Part shown: one piece after another, positions 21,555 to 30,598 of the stretch
Numbering within the stretch: position 1 is the first letter of the stretch
Layout of the letters: the number at the start of each line of letters is the position of its first letter
NCBI GenBank assembly: GCA_026315105.1
Contig: CM048746.1
Location: 642,995,398-643,059,397 of the forward strand
Direction: 5' to 3'
Source of the DNA: Locusta migratoria
Lineage: Eukaryota; Arthropoda; Insecta; Orthoptera; Acrididae
DNA length: 64,000 nucleotides
Made by a program: the position numbers and the translations under genes
Notes under the pieces: model-generated
Told to the model about the DNA's origin: nothing
The model's database searches: none
Seen by the model: only the letters and a program-made list of their open reading frames with translations

Positions 21555-22405
21555 CAGGGTGTTACAAAAACGTACGGGCAAACTTTCAGGAAACATTCCT
21601 CACACACAAAGAAAGAAAATATGTTATGTGGACATATTTCACAATCAACATGTTTGGGCTGACGAGAATCCGCACGCAATTGTGCAATGACGTCATCAAC
21701 ACAGATTTTCTGTGAACGTTTGGGTAGGAATTGTTGGTGATGTCTTGATTGGGCTTCATGTTCTTCCACCTACGCTCACTGGAGCACGTTATCATGATTT
21801 CATACGGGATACTCTACCTGTGCTGTTAGAACATGTGCCTTTACAAGAACGACACAACATGTGGTTCATGCACGATGGAGGTCCTGCACATTTCGGTCGA
21901 CGTCTTCGTACGCTTCTCAACAACAGATTCGGTGACCGATGGATTGGTAGAGGCGGACCAATTCCATGGCCTCCACGCTCTCCTGACCTCAACTCTCCTG
22001 AGTTTCATTTATGGGGGCATTTGCAAACTCTTGTCTACGCAACCCCGGTACCAAATGTAGAGACTTTTAGTGCTCGTAGTGTGGACGGCTGTGATACAAT
22101 ACGCCATTCTCCAGGGCTGCATCAGCGCATCAGGGATTCCATGCGACGGAGGGTGGATGCATGTATCCTCGCTAACGGAGGCGATTTTGAACATTTCCTG
22201 TAACAAAGTGTTTGAAGTCACGCTGGTACGTCCTGTTGCTGATTGTTTCCATTCCTTGATTAATGTGATTTGAAGAGAAGTAATAAAATGAGCTCTATCA
22301 TGGAAATTAAGCGTTTCAGGACACAAGTCCACTTAAGATATTTTCTTTCTGTGTGTGTGAGGAATGTTTCCTGAATGTTTGGCCGCACCTTTTTGTAACA
22401 CCCTG
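21555..22405 (+). mobile_element. Tc1/mariner-like element (M2), internally deleted
   Basis: Both inverted repeats are present: left CAGGGTGTTACAAAAACGTA and right, in reverse complement, CAGGGTGTTACAAAAAGGTG, extending over ~80 bp. TA precedes the left end (21553-21554), but the right flank is CC, so the target duplication is not intact. The 851-bp length shows loss of the N-terminal half. Confidence 0.88.
21637..22203 (+). pseudogene. Transposase C-terminal half (M2)
   Basis: It encodes NVWVGIVGDVLIGLHVLPPT, WFMHDGGPAHFGRR and WIGRGGPIPWPPRSPDLNS, then EFHLWGHLQTLVYATPVPN, running to the natural C-terminus GGDFEHFL. MHDGGPAH holds the second catalytic Asp. The third acidic residue (E of EFHLWG) follows after 41 residues, as in DD41-type Tc1/mariner relatives. 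The helix-turn-helix region and first catalytic Asp are deleted, and an in-frame TGA lies near 21688. It cannot transpose itself but retains ends usable by a trans-acting transposase. Confidence 0.85.
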
Positions 22406-23384
22406 CCATGTAAATATTCACTTCGCCTGTTTTACATTCTTAATGTGTTTCCAAAATTTATCTAGGGGCCCATTTTATATAACCTTTTATTGCTTGATTA
22501 TAATCTTATCGTCTCAGACAGAATCCTGTATCTATACACGTATATACGGTTTCAATACAAAAATCATGTAAACAAACATTGACTAAAAATTAACTGCAAG
22601 ATGTTAATATCCTGTTGAGACCAATTCTGTATTGCTTATACCTACTTCAAATAACAGGATTTCACTGCAATTTTACTATACCACTGTCTTGAAAAATATT
22701 TCTGTACAATTTAAATCAATCCGTTCTCTGTGTAATCATTCTTTGTTAATCACTACTGTAACTATGATATCGCGCCTGATCACAGGTCAACTCTAAGACG
22801 TTGATTCTCTTTTCAGATTACTCTTATACTGATGTGATGGAACGTAGACAAATAAGAATTGATTACATTTTTATCTTACTACTGATATGTACTGTCTATT
22901 GTTGTAACTCAAATGTAATTCATTTTTAAAAACTATTTTTTAAATTAATTGTACACTTACCAAATTTTATCTCTGTAGAATTTAGGAGTAATGTTATTGT
23001 AAGACAGCTCTGTAAACATACATTCATTATTTTCAGTTTTATCTTTATTTCAAATGTTTATCTCTAACAAAACAATACAAAACCATATTTGGTAGAAACT
23101 TTAACTCACAGAGCAAGCTAGGTACCGTTGCGAAGAACTGGTTCGCCTCCACGTGGCTAGGGACGGGCAACGGCGTAGGACACACGAAGCTAATACTTCC
23201 AGGACCTACGACGCCTAAGAAACCAGCAACCGTTACCAATGCTGCTAACACAGTTAGTATACGACCCACCTTAGAGTTTCAAGGCGGTGGGTCACTATGT
23301 GATTGCTAATGAAAAAAAAAATGTGCTTTTCTAACGCGTACAGTGTCAGAGGTGTAATGGTCGTTTTTGTGGCGTTTCTACGTA
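22406..23384. other. Unassigned non-coding DNA
   Basis: AT-rich, with no gene or recognised repeat. Confidence 0.35.
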
Positions 23385-24930
23385 CAGGATGTCCAGAAAA
23401 GGGCTCCCTGATTTCAAAATTAAATATCTCGAAAACAAAGATCGGTAGAGCAATGCAGTAAACGGTATGTTTATTGTGAAAGCTGTAAGAAGTTTATACA
23501 GCGGTTTGAAATAATAGTTACAGAAGCTGCTAACAGATGGCGCTGTACGCTGTACAGCTCATAGTAGCATAAATAAGTGAAATAATCGTATGAAAACACT
23601 CTTTGCAAACAATCGCATCACAATGTTATCAAAATGTTCACCATTTGCACTACAGAGTTGGTGCAAACGAAGAATGAAATTCGCCATCACATTTCGTAGT
23701 GTGTCAACCGAAATGGATTCACATGCTACAGAGATCGCCGATTCAAGCTCATCCAGAGTGCCCCACCAAAAAAAAAAAAACGTCACAGGGAGTCAAATCC
23801 GGCGAATATGGAGGCCAATCCATGCCTGCACCAGTAAATTTGGGATATTCCAAAGAAATGACTCGATTCGCGAAGTATTCCTCAAGAAAGCGAAACACTT
23901 GTTCGGTTCGATGTGGTCGGGCTCCATCTTGCATAAACCATTCAGTACCTAGTCGATCCTCTAACGTTTGCTGTGTCGCTACAAATTGTTCCAAAATTGC
24001 AACGCAACGTGCACCAGCGACCGTTTCTCGAATGAAAAAAGGGCCAATAATGCCTCTGCTGCATACTGCAGCCCACACAGTAACTTTAGGAGAATACAGG
24101 GGTTTCGCTTCACACCAATATGGCTTTTCGGAACCCCAAAATCACCATTTCTGCTTATTCACGTATCCATTCAGGTGGAAATGTGCTTAATCTGTAAACC
24201 AGATGCACTCAACATCAAATCCTTCACTATCAATGATTGTGAGCATCTGATTAACAAAGGCAACCCTTTGTTGCACAGCTCGTACGGGTATGGCCTGGTG
24301 CGTTTGAATTTTGAATGGAAACATGTGTAGGGTCTTTCTCAGTATTTTCTGCTTGCTGGAACGCTTCAAACCAGTCTCAGATGCAATTCTACGGACGGAT
24401 GACATTGGATTTCGCTGAATAATTCCAGAAACTGTGGCGATAGTTTCAGGCGTAACTGCGGTTTGCTTGCGGCCTACATGCCCCACTAGATTCGCTGCCT
24501 GTTCGTTTAAATTTTGCGAAGAGCGTACGAATGGTTTTCGCATCGGGTCCTTTTGTAACATTAAATCGTGCTTGAAAACTTCACCTTGTTGCTGTAGGAC
24601 TCTTTCCTAATCTGTGGTACTCTAGCACCAGAAAACCGCGTTGTTCAATGGAGTACATGGTTTTAATCTCTTCCTTCGGTACGCTAATCTCCTTTCACGT
24701 TTCAATAGTGGAATTGATCGCTCTAGGCTTCGGAACACTCTAAATACTAGGCATTACGTATGGCGATTACAGCGCCATCTGTTAGCAGCTTTTGTAACTA
24801 TCATTTCAAACTGCCGTATAACCTTCTTACAGCTTTCACAATAAACATACCGTTTACTGCATTCCTCTATCGATCTTTGTTTTCGAGATATTTAATGTTG
24901 AAATCAGGGAGTCCTTTTCTGGACACACTG
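23385..24930 (-). mobile_element. mariner-like element (M1), copy 1
   Basis: A 1546-bp element flanked by TA on both sides (23383-23384, 24931-24932). The terminal inverted repeats exceed 150 bp: CAGGATGTCCAGAAAAGGGC at the left and CAGTGTGTCCAGAAAAGGAC as the right-end reverse complement. They continue through CTCGAAAACAAAGATCG and GTTTATTGTGAAAGCTGTAA. The transposase lies on the minus strand. Confidence 0.92.
23630..24658 (-). pseudogene. mariner-like transposase (M1), decayed
   Basis: From MYSIEQR-type start (24658) the frames give the paired-like N-terminus (PETIATVSGIIQRNPMSSVR, a helix-turn-helix region). Next is CIWFTD with the first catalytic Asp, followed at once by a stop in place of the E seen in copy 2. 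Then come GYVNKQKW, the FMQDGARPHRTEQVFRFLEE block with the second Asp, and MDWPPYSPDLTPCDVFFF with the third. Several frameshifts and stops break it, and a segment between DVFFF and the C-terminus is lost near 23762-23786 next to an A run. The spacing from QD to CD is 47 residues, longer than the classical 34. Expected full length is about 340 residues. Confidence 0.85.
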
Positions 24931-25371
24931 TATGAAGTTAGAATCTAATCGCAAAAGGGCAGCTACCAGCCTTCAATTTTACTTTAGATCTGGAAGGGAT
25001 CCAGAGATAGGTACACGTGCAGAGTACTTTGTAATAGTGGCGCGCTGGGAGTATTTTGAATGCTGGAGGAGAGTGGACCGGCAGAGGTGTGGGCAGAGCG
25101 GCCGTATTTCGGGCCGGCGGCGCCTGCGGGCGAAGTCTAGCAGGCGTGCGCTTAATGCCAGTACAGTACAGAGGGGCTGGGCTGGGCTGGTTTTAATTGC
25201 CTGGCTGGGCTGCTGGCGCGCTACCAGACAGGCCTGCCGGGGCGTGGCTCGCCGGACACTCCAGCACTCCATACCGCCGCCAGGCGCAGCCACGGCCGCC
25301 ACTTGCCGCTGCCGTAGCCACCGAAATCTCACTCTGCTCCACGTCAGTTCATAGCGAAGGAGAGTGTACAC
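24931..25371. other. CpG-rich non-coding DNA
   Basis: About 25030-25330 is GC-rich with repeated GGCTGGGCTGG-type motifs. Overlapping frames on both strands have no recognised domain. Confidence 0.35.
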
Positions 25372-25418
25372 TCAGATCCAAAAAGCGACATAGCCGAGAG
25401 AATAAGAATGAAACATGT

Positions 25419-25807
25419 TTATGTGTATCCATTCTTGTGGGTAGAAGTGGGACGTCGGCTGGTCAATACAGTTCTTGCAAAAAATTTTCCAACAGCCGTT
25501 CACGTTACAAGTTTATTTAGGCGACTAGTTTAGGTACATCAATTGTACTATCTTCAGGCCCCAATAGTGAATATTTGGATAAGCTCCTCCAGTTGGACCT
25601 CAACTAGTTGATAGCTAATGGTTGCAGCGTTGACACATACTGGAGGTCGGTAAAACGGATGCTAGTTGGGGTCCAACCTTATGAATTGGAGGGGCTTATC
25701 CAAATATTCACTGTTGGGGCCTGAAGATGGTTCAATTGATGTACCGAAACTAGTCTCCTAAATAACATTATAACGTGAACGGCTGTTGGAAAATTTTGTG
25801 AAAGGAC
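25419..25807. mobile_element. Foldback insertion with hammerhead-like motifs
   Basis: About 389 bp flanked by the 15-bp target duplication AAGAATGAAACATGT / AAGAATGAATCATGT (25404-25418, 25808-25822). Inverted arms hold AAAATTTTCCAACAGCCGTT and its complement, GACTAGTTTAGGTAC / GTACCGAAACTAGTC, and TATTGTGAATATTTGGATAA-like blocks. Each arm carries a CTGAAGA...CYRAAACTAGTC motif. No coding capacity. It may be a terminal-repeat dimer of a Penelope-like element. Confidence 0.75.
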
Positions 25808-25893
25808 AAGAATGAATCATGTCGATCCCAGCCGCGGCATTGTTCACTTCTTGACAGGACACGGCCCTTATCCTGGGCAATTACACCGCGTCA

Positions 25894-26052
25894 GCCGGCC
25901 GCGGTGGCCGAGGGGACTGAGGCGCTCCAGTCATGGTCACTACGGTCGGGGGTTCGAATCCCCTCTCGGGCATGGATATTTGTGCCGTCCTTAGTATTAG
26001 TTAGTTCATAAGTAGTTTCTAAGTTTAGGGACTGATGACCCCGTAGTTAAGT
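25894..26052 (+). mobile_element. SINE type A, upstream unit of a dimer
   Basis: Head and most of the tail up to CCCGTAGTTAAGT, joined directly to the head of the next SINE. The left target duplication ACACCGCGTCA is at 25883-25893; there is no duplication at the junction. Confidence 0.93.
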
Positions 26053-26285
26053 GCCGGCCGCGGTGGCCGAGGTGACTGAAGCGCTCCAGTCACGGTCAGC
26101 ACGGCCACTACGGTCGGGGGTTCGAATCCCCCCTCGGGCATGGATATTTGTGCCGTCCTAGTTCGTAAGTAGTTCATAAGTAGTTTGTAAGTTTAGGGAC
26201 TGATGACCCCGTAGTTAAGTCCCATAAGCTTAACAAACATTTCGTAGTTAAGTCCCATAAGCTTGACAAAGATTTGAACATTTGA
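26053..26285 (+). mobile_element. SINE type A, downstream unit of a dimer
   Basis: Complete unit whose tail is partly duplicated (CGTAGTTAAGTCCCATAAGC occurs twice, 26210-26260). The right target duplication ACACCGCGTCA is at 26286-26296 and pairs with the one before the upstream unit. Confidence 0.93.
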
Positions 26286-26530
26286 ACACCGCGTCAGTCT
26301 TACAAGAAAAGTATATGGGCTCGAAAAAACAACATATCTGTATGAAGGTTTGGCTACAGGATCTTTACGTACACCTCAATGTGCTGGTAGGTGTCATTTT
26401 TCTGCAACCATGCTCTAGATAGCACTGTAGATATAATTGTAGACGCCATACGTAATGCAGATATCTTAACTTTAACTTATGTTTATATAGAAACAACAGT
26501 CTAGAATGCAAAATTTTTTAATATTTTTTC

Positions 26531-26568
26531 CGACTAGTTTCGGTTCTATTTAAACCATCTTCAGGAAA
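26531..26568 (-). ncRNA. Hammerhead-like ribozyme motif (inverted partner)
   Basis: Same core on the minus strand. Stem I is better here: C-G, U-G, U-A, U-A between 26565-26568 and 26528-26531. Stem II GGTT/AACC and GAAAC-UA-GUC are kept, with the same additional U after CTGAAGA. Confidence 0.5.
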
Positions 26569-26601
26569 TTAAGCTCCATTAATGTTGTGGTGCTTAATTT
26601 C

Positions 26602-26638
26602 CTGAAGATGGTTTAAACAGAACCGAAACTAGTCGGGG
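26602..26638 (+). ncRNA. Hammerhead-like ribozyme motif
   Basis: Order: CTGAAGA box, one extra U, stem II GGTT/AACC, then GAAAC, a minimal stem III (A-U, C-G, loop UA) and a GUC cleavage triplet at 26632-26634. Stem I with the upstream TTTC is short and mostly wobble. Canonical hammerheads have no extra base between CUGANGA and stem II, so activity is uncertain. Small hammerhead variants are known in Penelope-like elements. Confidence 0.5.
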
Positions 26639-26855
26639 AAAAAAATTTGTGCTTTAGAATGTTGTTTATATACAAATTTAAACTAAGAGTGCTGTTTCCC
26701 ATAAGTGGAACAAAAATGTTTCCAAAAATAAAAAACTTATGTAATAATCATCGTACATGTTCTCTAGCGAATTGTCATCAAAAGCCGTGATGATAGTTGC
26801 AACTTTAACGTTCTACCCGAAAGACTGTTAGTATTCACTGCTACTGCTTCAAAAA

Positions 26856-27050
26856 TGTTCAAATGTCTGTAAATCTATCGGACCAAACTGCGTGGTCATT
26901 AGTCCGTAGCTTACAAACTACTTAAACCTAGGTAAACTAACCTACCGACAAACACACACACCCATGCCCCAGAGAGGACTCGAACCTCCACGGCGAGCAA
27001 CCGCGCGCTCCGCAGCGAGGTGCTTTAGACCGCTCGGCTACTCCACCGTG
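26856..27050 (-). mobile_element. SINE type B
   Basis: Minus-strand head GGAGTAGCCGAGCGGTCTAA, box B GGTTCGAGTCC and tail with GACTAATGACCACGCAGTTT. Full length with a short GT run. Target duplication not resolved. Confidence 0.9.
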
Positions 27051-27053
27051 ACT

Positions 27054-27240
27054 CAAAAGATTTGTTCCAATGCGCTTTGGTTTCCACGAAAAACGCGATC
27101 AATGTCCAGAGCGTAACATCTATACTTGTACTAAGTCATCAGGAGCCCGTGTGCCAGCGTGATGTAATTAGCAAGGTGTCCGGTGAACGACACGAGTTCA
27201 AATCCTGCTCGGATATTTATTTATTTTCTCTCTCTCACTC
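27054..27240 (+). repeat. Repeat E (tRNA-like 3' part), 5'-truncated
   Basis: GATTTGTTCCAATGCGC, a TTTCCACGAAAAACGCGATC-like block and the tRNA-like tail GTGATGTAATTAGCAAGGTG...GAGTTCAAATCCTGC match the family seen at 27955-28231 (minus), 60839-61117 and 61880-62129. Confidence 0.75.
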
Positions 27241-27262
27241 TCTCTCTCTCTCTCCCTCTATT
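27224..27262. repeat. (TC)n microsatellite
   Basis: A run of CT/TC dinucleotides with two interruptions directly after the repeat E tail. Confidence 0.9.
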
Positions 27263-27544
27263 TCTCTTGTCCGGCGATTGACTGTGTATAATTATATTCC
27301 TTATTTTTGACTGCAAAGATAAGGTCATATCAGGTAATTCCAGTTACATGTGAACGAGACGCTACGAATGACTACCCGCCTGGCCGCAGCATAATAATCC
27401 GCTGGGACGAGTCAAGTGGGCACACACTGCATTCGACGGTATAACAACAGTAGGGCCGGTGACTGTAAACGCAGTTAGCAAATGCTGCACAAATGTTTCA
27501 GCTGATAACTACAGACGGTTTACTGATCTTTCAGTCGCCGTAAA

Positions 27545-27803
27545 AGGAAGGAAGGAAGCTTGGAGCTTAACGTCCCGTCGACAGCATGGTCATTAGAGAC
27601 GGAGGTTACGCTCGAAATGTTATGGGTAAGGATGTGGAAGGAAATCGGCCGTGCCCTTTCAAAGGAACCATCCCGGCATTTGCCTGGAGTGAATTAGGGA
27701 AATCACGGAAAACCTAAATCTGAATGGCCGGAGATGGATTTGAACCACTATCCTTCCGAATGCGAGTCCATCGTGTTACCACTGCGCCACCTCGCTCGGT
27801 AGG
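27545..27803 (-). mobile_element. SINE type V (GAGGTGGCGCAGTGG head)
   Basis: Minus-strand head CGAGCGAGGTGGCGCAGTGG with box B-like GGTTCAAATCC. The body has TTTAGGTTTTCCGTGATTTC and GGGATGGTTCCTTTGAAAGG, and the end is GACGGGACGTTAAGCTCCAA followed by TTCC repeats. Full-length copy of a family also at 32268, 50662 and 55760. Confidence 0.88.
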
Positions 27804-27954
27804 CCGTAAAACTATGCTTCGAAATAACGAATAAAATAAAATAATCGTGCGCAATACATAACATATGTAGCAATTAACAGAAGTTGTTATCACGACCAAT
27901 TTCTCAAGCATTAACACAAGAGTGGTTATTAAAGCATATAGTTATGCAGAATCA

Positions 27955-28231
27955 ATCGTCGGAGAAGTGAAAAAATTGGGTCCGAGCAGGATTTGAACTC
28001 GGGTCGTATGGGCGACAGGCTAGCGCCTTGCTAATTACACCACGCTGACTCACGTGCTCCTGATGCCTCAGTACAGGTGTAGCTGTTACACGCTGGACTT
28101 TGATCGCGATTTTCGTGGAAACTACGGCGCATTGGAACAAATCCTTTTAGCTTGGTGGTCTGGAGGAGTTCCCGCAGAATATACCTGCGACCCATCAAAA
28201 TCCGTTAGTACCATACTTGGTGTTCCCCTTG
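27955..28231 (-). repeat. Repeat E, full copy
   Basis: Minus-strand order: GGGGAACACCAAGTATGG, GATGGGTCGCAGGTATATTC, CAAGCTAAAAGGATTTGTTC, TTTCCACGAAAATCGCGATC, then tRNA-like AGCGTGGTGTAATTAGCAAG and GAGTTCAAATCCTGC. The boundary with the adjoining LINE fragment is at CAGATCC (28232). Confidence 0.8.
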
Positions 28232-28633
28232 TCAGATCCAAAATGCGACATAGCGGAGAGACTAAGAATGAAACATGTCGATCACAGCCACGGCATGGTT
28301 CACTTCTTGAGAGGACACGGCCCTTATCCTAGGTACTTACACTGCGTCAGTCTTAGAGAAACACCATACTGCACATGTGAGGAGAGAGGATCTCCCGAAC
28401 ACGTTGTCCTGTTCTGCGGGACCTACAATCACCTCAGAGACACGTCACCAGCACTACGTGCTCACACAGAACAACAGATATACGAGGCCATACAAGAGGA
28501 CAAATGGACAACACTCAATATACTAACTGTCTCTTTCCTATTATCACAGCCTATTGTGTCTCGATACCTCATGGTCTGTTCTTCCTGCTGCGAGAGTACA
28601 GTATTGTGGCTGCGAGCATTACACAATAAATAG
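28232..28633 (+). pseudogene. LINE ORF2 C-terminal fragment (R1/I-like)
   Basis: The frame reads KCDIAERLRMKHVDHSHGM, VHFLRGHGPYPRYLHCVSLR and ETPYCTCEERGSPEHVVLFC. The order TGHGP-Y-L...C-x-C...ESPEHVLF-C is the post-RNase H zinc-finger-like tail of R1/I-type LINE ORF2 proteins. The reverse transcriptase is absent (5'-truncated), and the frame ends at TAG 28631-28633 with RALHNK. A second, interrupted copy is at 25373-26303. Function in an intact element would be RNA/target binding by the LINE protein. Clade assignment is by memory of motifs. Confidence 0.7.
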
Positions 28634-28734
28634 GCTGTGGTTATAGGAAAGAGATAGCGTGACGAATGGAGATTTGGGTGTGGTGGGAGATGTGCAGGGA
28701 AGAGTCCTCTGCAGTCGGGCTGGTCACTTTGTCC

Positions 28735-28803
28735 TCGGTGGCGGAGTGGTCAACGCGTCTGCCTAGGAAGCAGGAGATCCCGGGTTCGAATCCCGGCAGG
28801 GCA
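28735..28803 (+). other. tRNA-like sequence flanked by an inverted repeat
   Basis: GGTGGCGGAGTGGTCAACGC, anticodon stem CTGC/GCAG with loop CTAGGAA and a perfect T arm CCGGGTTCGAATCCCGG. The acceptor stem is only partly paired. Flanks GACGAATGGAGATTTGGG and CAAATTTTCATTCGCC are inverted copies. A tRNA-derived repeat is more likely than a working tRNA gene. Confidence 0.6.
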
Positions 28804-28859
28804 CAAATTTTCATTCGCCGAATTTTGGTGTTCCATCTAAACCTAGTACAGTGAAGCCG

Positions 28860-30161
28860 CAACTGATCGCAAATTACGATTTATTTCATTTAAAAAAACG
28901 CTATAAAGTCATCAAAATATATGTAATATATATAATTATACATATTGTGCATTCAGTGCCGTAGTCTATAAATTACATGGAGAGCTGTATTTACAATTTT
29001 TTTAAAAACAATTTTACCTTTTTTCGGATTTCTTCATATACCTAGTAGTAGTTGCTTCCGTTATAGCTTCAACCAGCAGCCAGCACACACTAGGTTTCGT
29101 AACGACTACCGCCGAAAATCGGATCATTATCTCTGAAACTTCACCCCTCTGGCTTCGCGGAAGGGCGGCCCGCCATTCTCGTCATCGCCGACTGGCCTCG
29201 CATTTGCCAGTTTGTCTCTCGGCCGCGTTATAAATACCGACAGGAGGCATACAAATGAGGGCATTACGGCGGCGGCGATCCGCTCCTCGGCGGAATCCTT
29301 ATTTGTATGGTAATGCCGCCGCCGGCTCCGCCCTATCGGCGCCGACGCCGCGGAACTGTGCGCTATCGGCGCAACCCCGCCGTTATTATGTTTTTTAATT
29401 TAATTTTCCGCTCACTACACTCTGCGTTAGTTTCTCTCGCCGCCCCGTCTTTCCATCATCCCTCCCCTTCTCGTCCTCGCTCCCCTTCCCCCGTGCAGAT
29501 AAATGTACGTAAATACGGCTTCTCCCAGTCGAGACTACTTTGCGTCGCTCGGTGGGGGAAGAGGGTGCGATAGAAATGGTGCGCGTCGCGCGGAGAATTA
29601 GCAGCTTAGCGGTTGGCAGTCGCCACCACTTGCTGCCGCGGCACCGTTCCCCCTCCCTTCCTCCCCCTCCCCTTCCTCCCCCTCCCCGGCCATCACCCTG
29701 GAGAAAAGTGGCAATTACGTTAACGGGTCGCACCCCCGCTCCCTCGCCCCACCCCCGCCGACCACCGGGCGTCGCTATCCGTGTACGCCGGCCGGCGTTG
29801 ATCTGATTATATCCGCTCCTTTTTTATGTGCCCCCCGCCGCTGACAGTTTCCAGTTTGGCGTGTTTTGTGAAGTATTATTGTGGGGCAGAGGTGCCCGCT
29901 CGCTCGCACACACGCGCTGGGCCGGATTATGGGGAGCGGCGCGGTGTTTGGATTGAAAATTGGATCCGTCCGCGGCTATAACTCGGCGCTACGGCCCCTC
30001 TATGGACTCATTGTGTGGCGCGGTACCGTCCGCCGCCCTGCAAATAGACCCTCCCTCGCCGCCCTCTCCACACTGGACACTGTAACACGCGACGCGCGTC
30101 CCCGTGTAGCACACCAACCACTGACTCGGATTTACGGCTCTGCTGTAGCACCCGCTACTTA
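28860..30161. other. AT-rich stretch, then CpG-rich non-coding block
   Basis: 28860-29140 is AT-rich and featureless. 29140-30150 is strongly CpG-rich. Around 29245-29330 CATACAAAT/ATTTGTATG and GGCATTAC/GTAATGCC occur as inverted motifs next to GGCGGCGG. Frames in the block have no recognised domain. Confidence 0.4.
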
Positions 30162-30397
30162 CAGGGTGTCCAGAAAAGCACTCCCTGATTTCAAAATTAA
30201 ATATCCCGAAAACAAAGATCGATACAGGAATGCAGTAAACTGTATGTTTATTGTGAAAGCTGTAAGACGTTTATACAGCAATTTGAAATAATAGTTACAA
30301 AAGCTGCTAAAAGATGGTGCTGTACGCTGTACAGCTCATATCAGCAGACATAAGTGAAATAATAGTATGAAAGCAATCTTTTCAGAAAATCACATCA

Positions 30398-30591
30398 GCT
30401 GGCCGCGGTGGCCGAGGGGACTGAGGCGCTCCAGTCACGGTCTGCACGGCCACTACGGTCGGGGGTTCGAATCCCCCCTCGGGCATGGATATTTGTGCCG
30501 TTCTAGTTTGTAAGTAGTTCATAAGTAGTTTGTAAGTTTAGGGACTGATGACCCCGTAGTTAAGTCCCATAAGCTTAACAAACATTTGAAC
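30398..30591 (+). mobile_element. SINE type A nested in M1
   Basis: Complete copy. The 10-bp target duplication AATCACATCA (30388-30397, 30592-30601) consists of M1 sequence, so it inserted after the transposon. Confidence 0.95.
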
Positions 30592-30598
30592 AATCACA

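Larger units (their letters stand above)
25373..26303 (+). mobile_element. LINE (R1/I-like) C-terminal remnant, broken by two insertions
   Basis: Pieces 25373-25418, 25808-25893 and 26286-26303 rejoin to match 28232-28360 (GCGACATAGC, AAGAATGAAACATGT, TTCACTTCTTGA, GGACACGGCCCTTATCC, CGCGTCAGTCTTA). The corresponding protein at 28.2 kb reads HFLRGHGPYPRYLH. The breaks are a foldback insertion and a SINE dimer, each with its own target duplication. Confidence 0.8.
26470..26692. repeat. Inverted repeat carrying two hammerhead-like motifs
   Basis: The arms (~26470-26574 and ~26590-26692) are inverted copies sharing GTTTATATA, ACAACAGTCTAGAATGC-like, CCGACTAGTTTCGGTTCTAT and AAACCATCTTCAGGAAATTA. 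The spacer is about 16 bp. Each arm holds CTGAAGAUGGTT...AACCGAAACTAGTC in opposite orientation. Confidence 0.85.

Noticed and set aside
23045..23269. Possible secreted peptide (MGRILTVLAALVTVAGFLG start)
   Set aside because: Hydrophobic N-terminus by chance in a 75-codon frame; no splice context, homologue or conservation evidence available.
28735..28803. Functional tRNA gene
   Set aside because: The T arm is perfect but the acceptor stem is poor and the flanks form an inverted repeat; isotype features are inconsistent.
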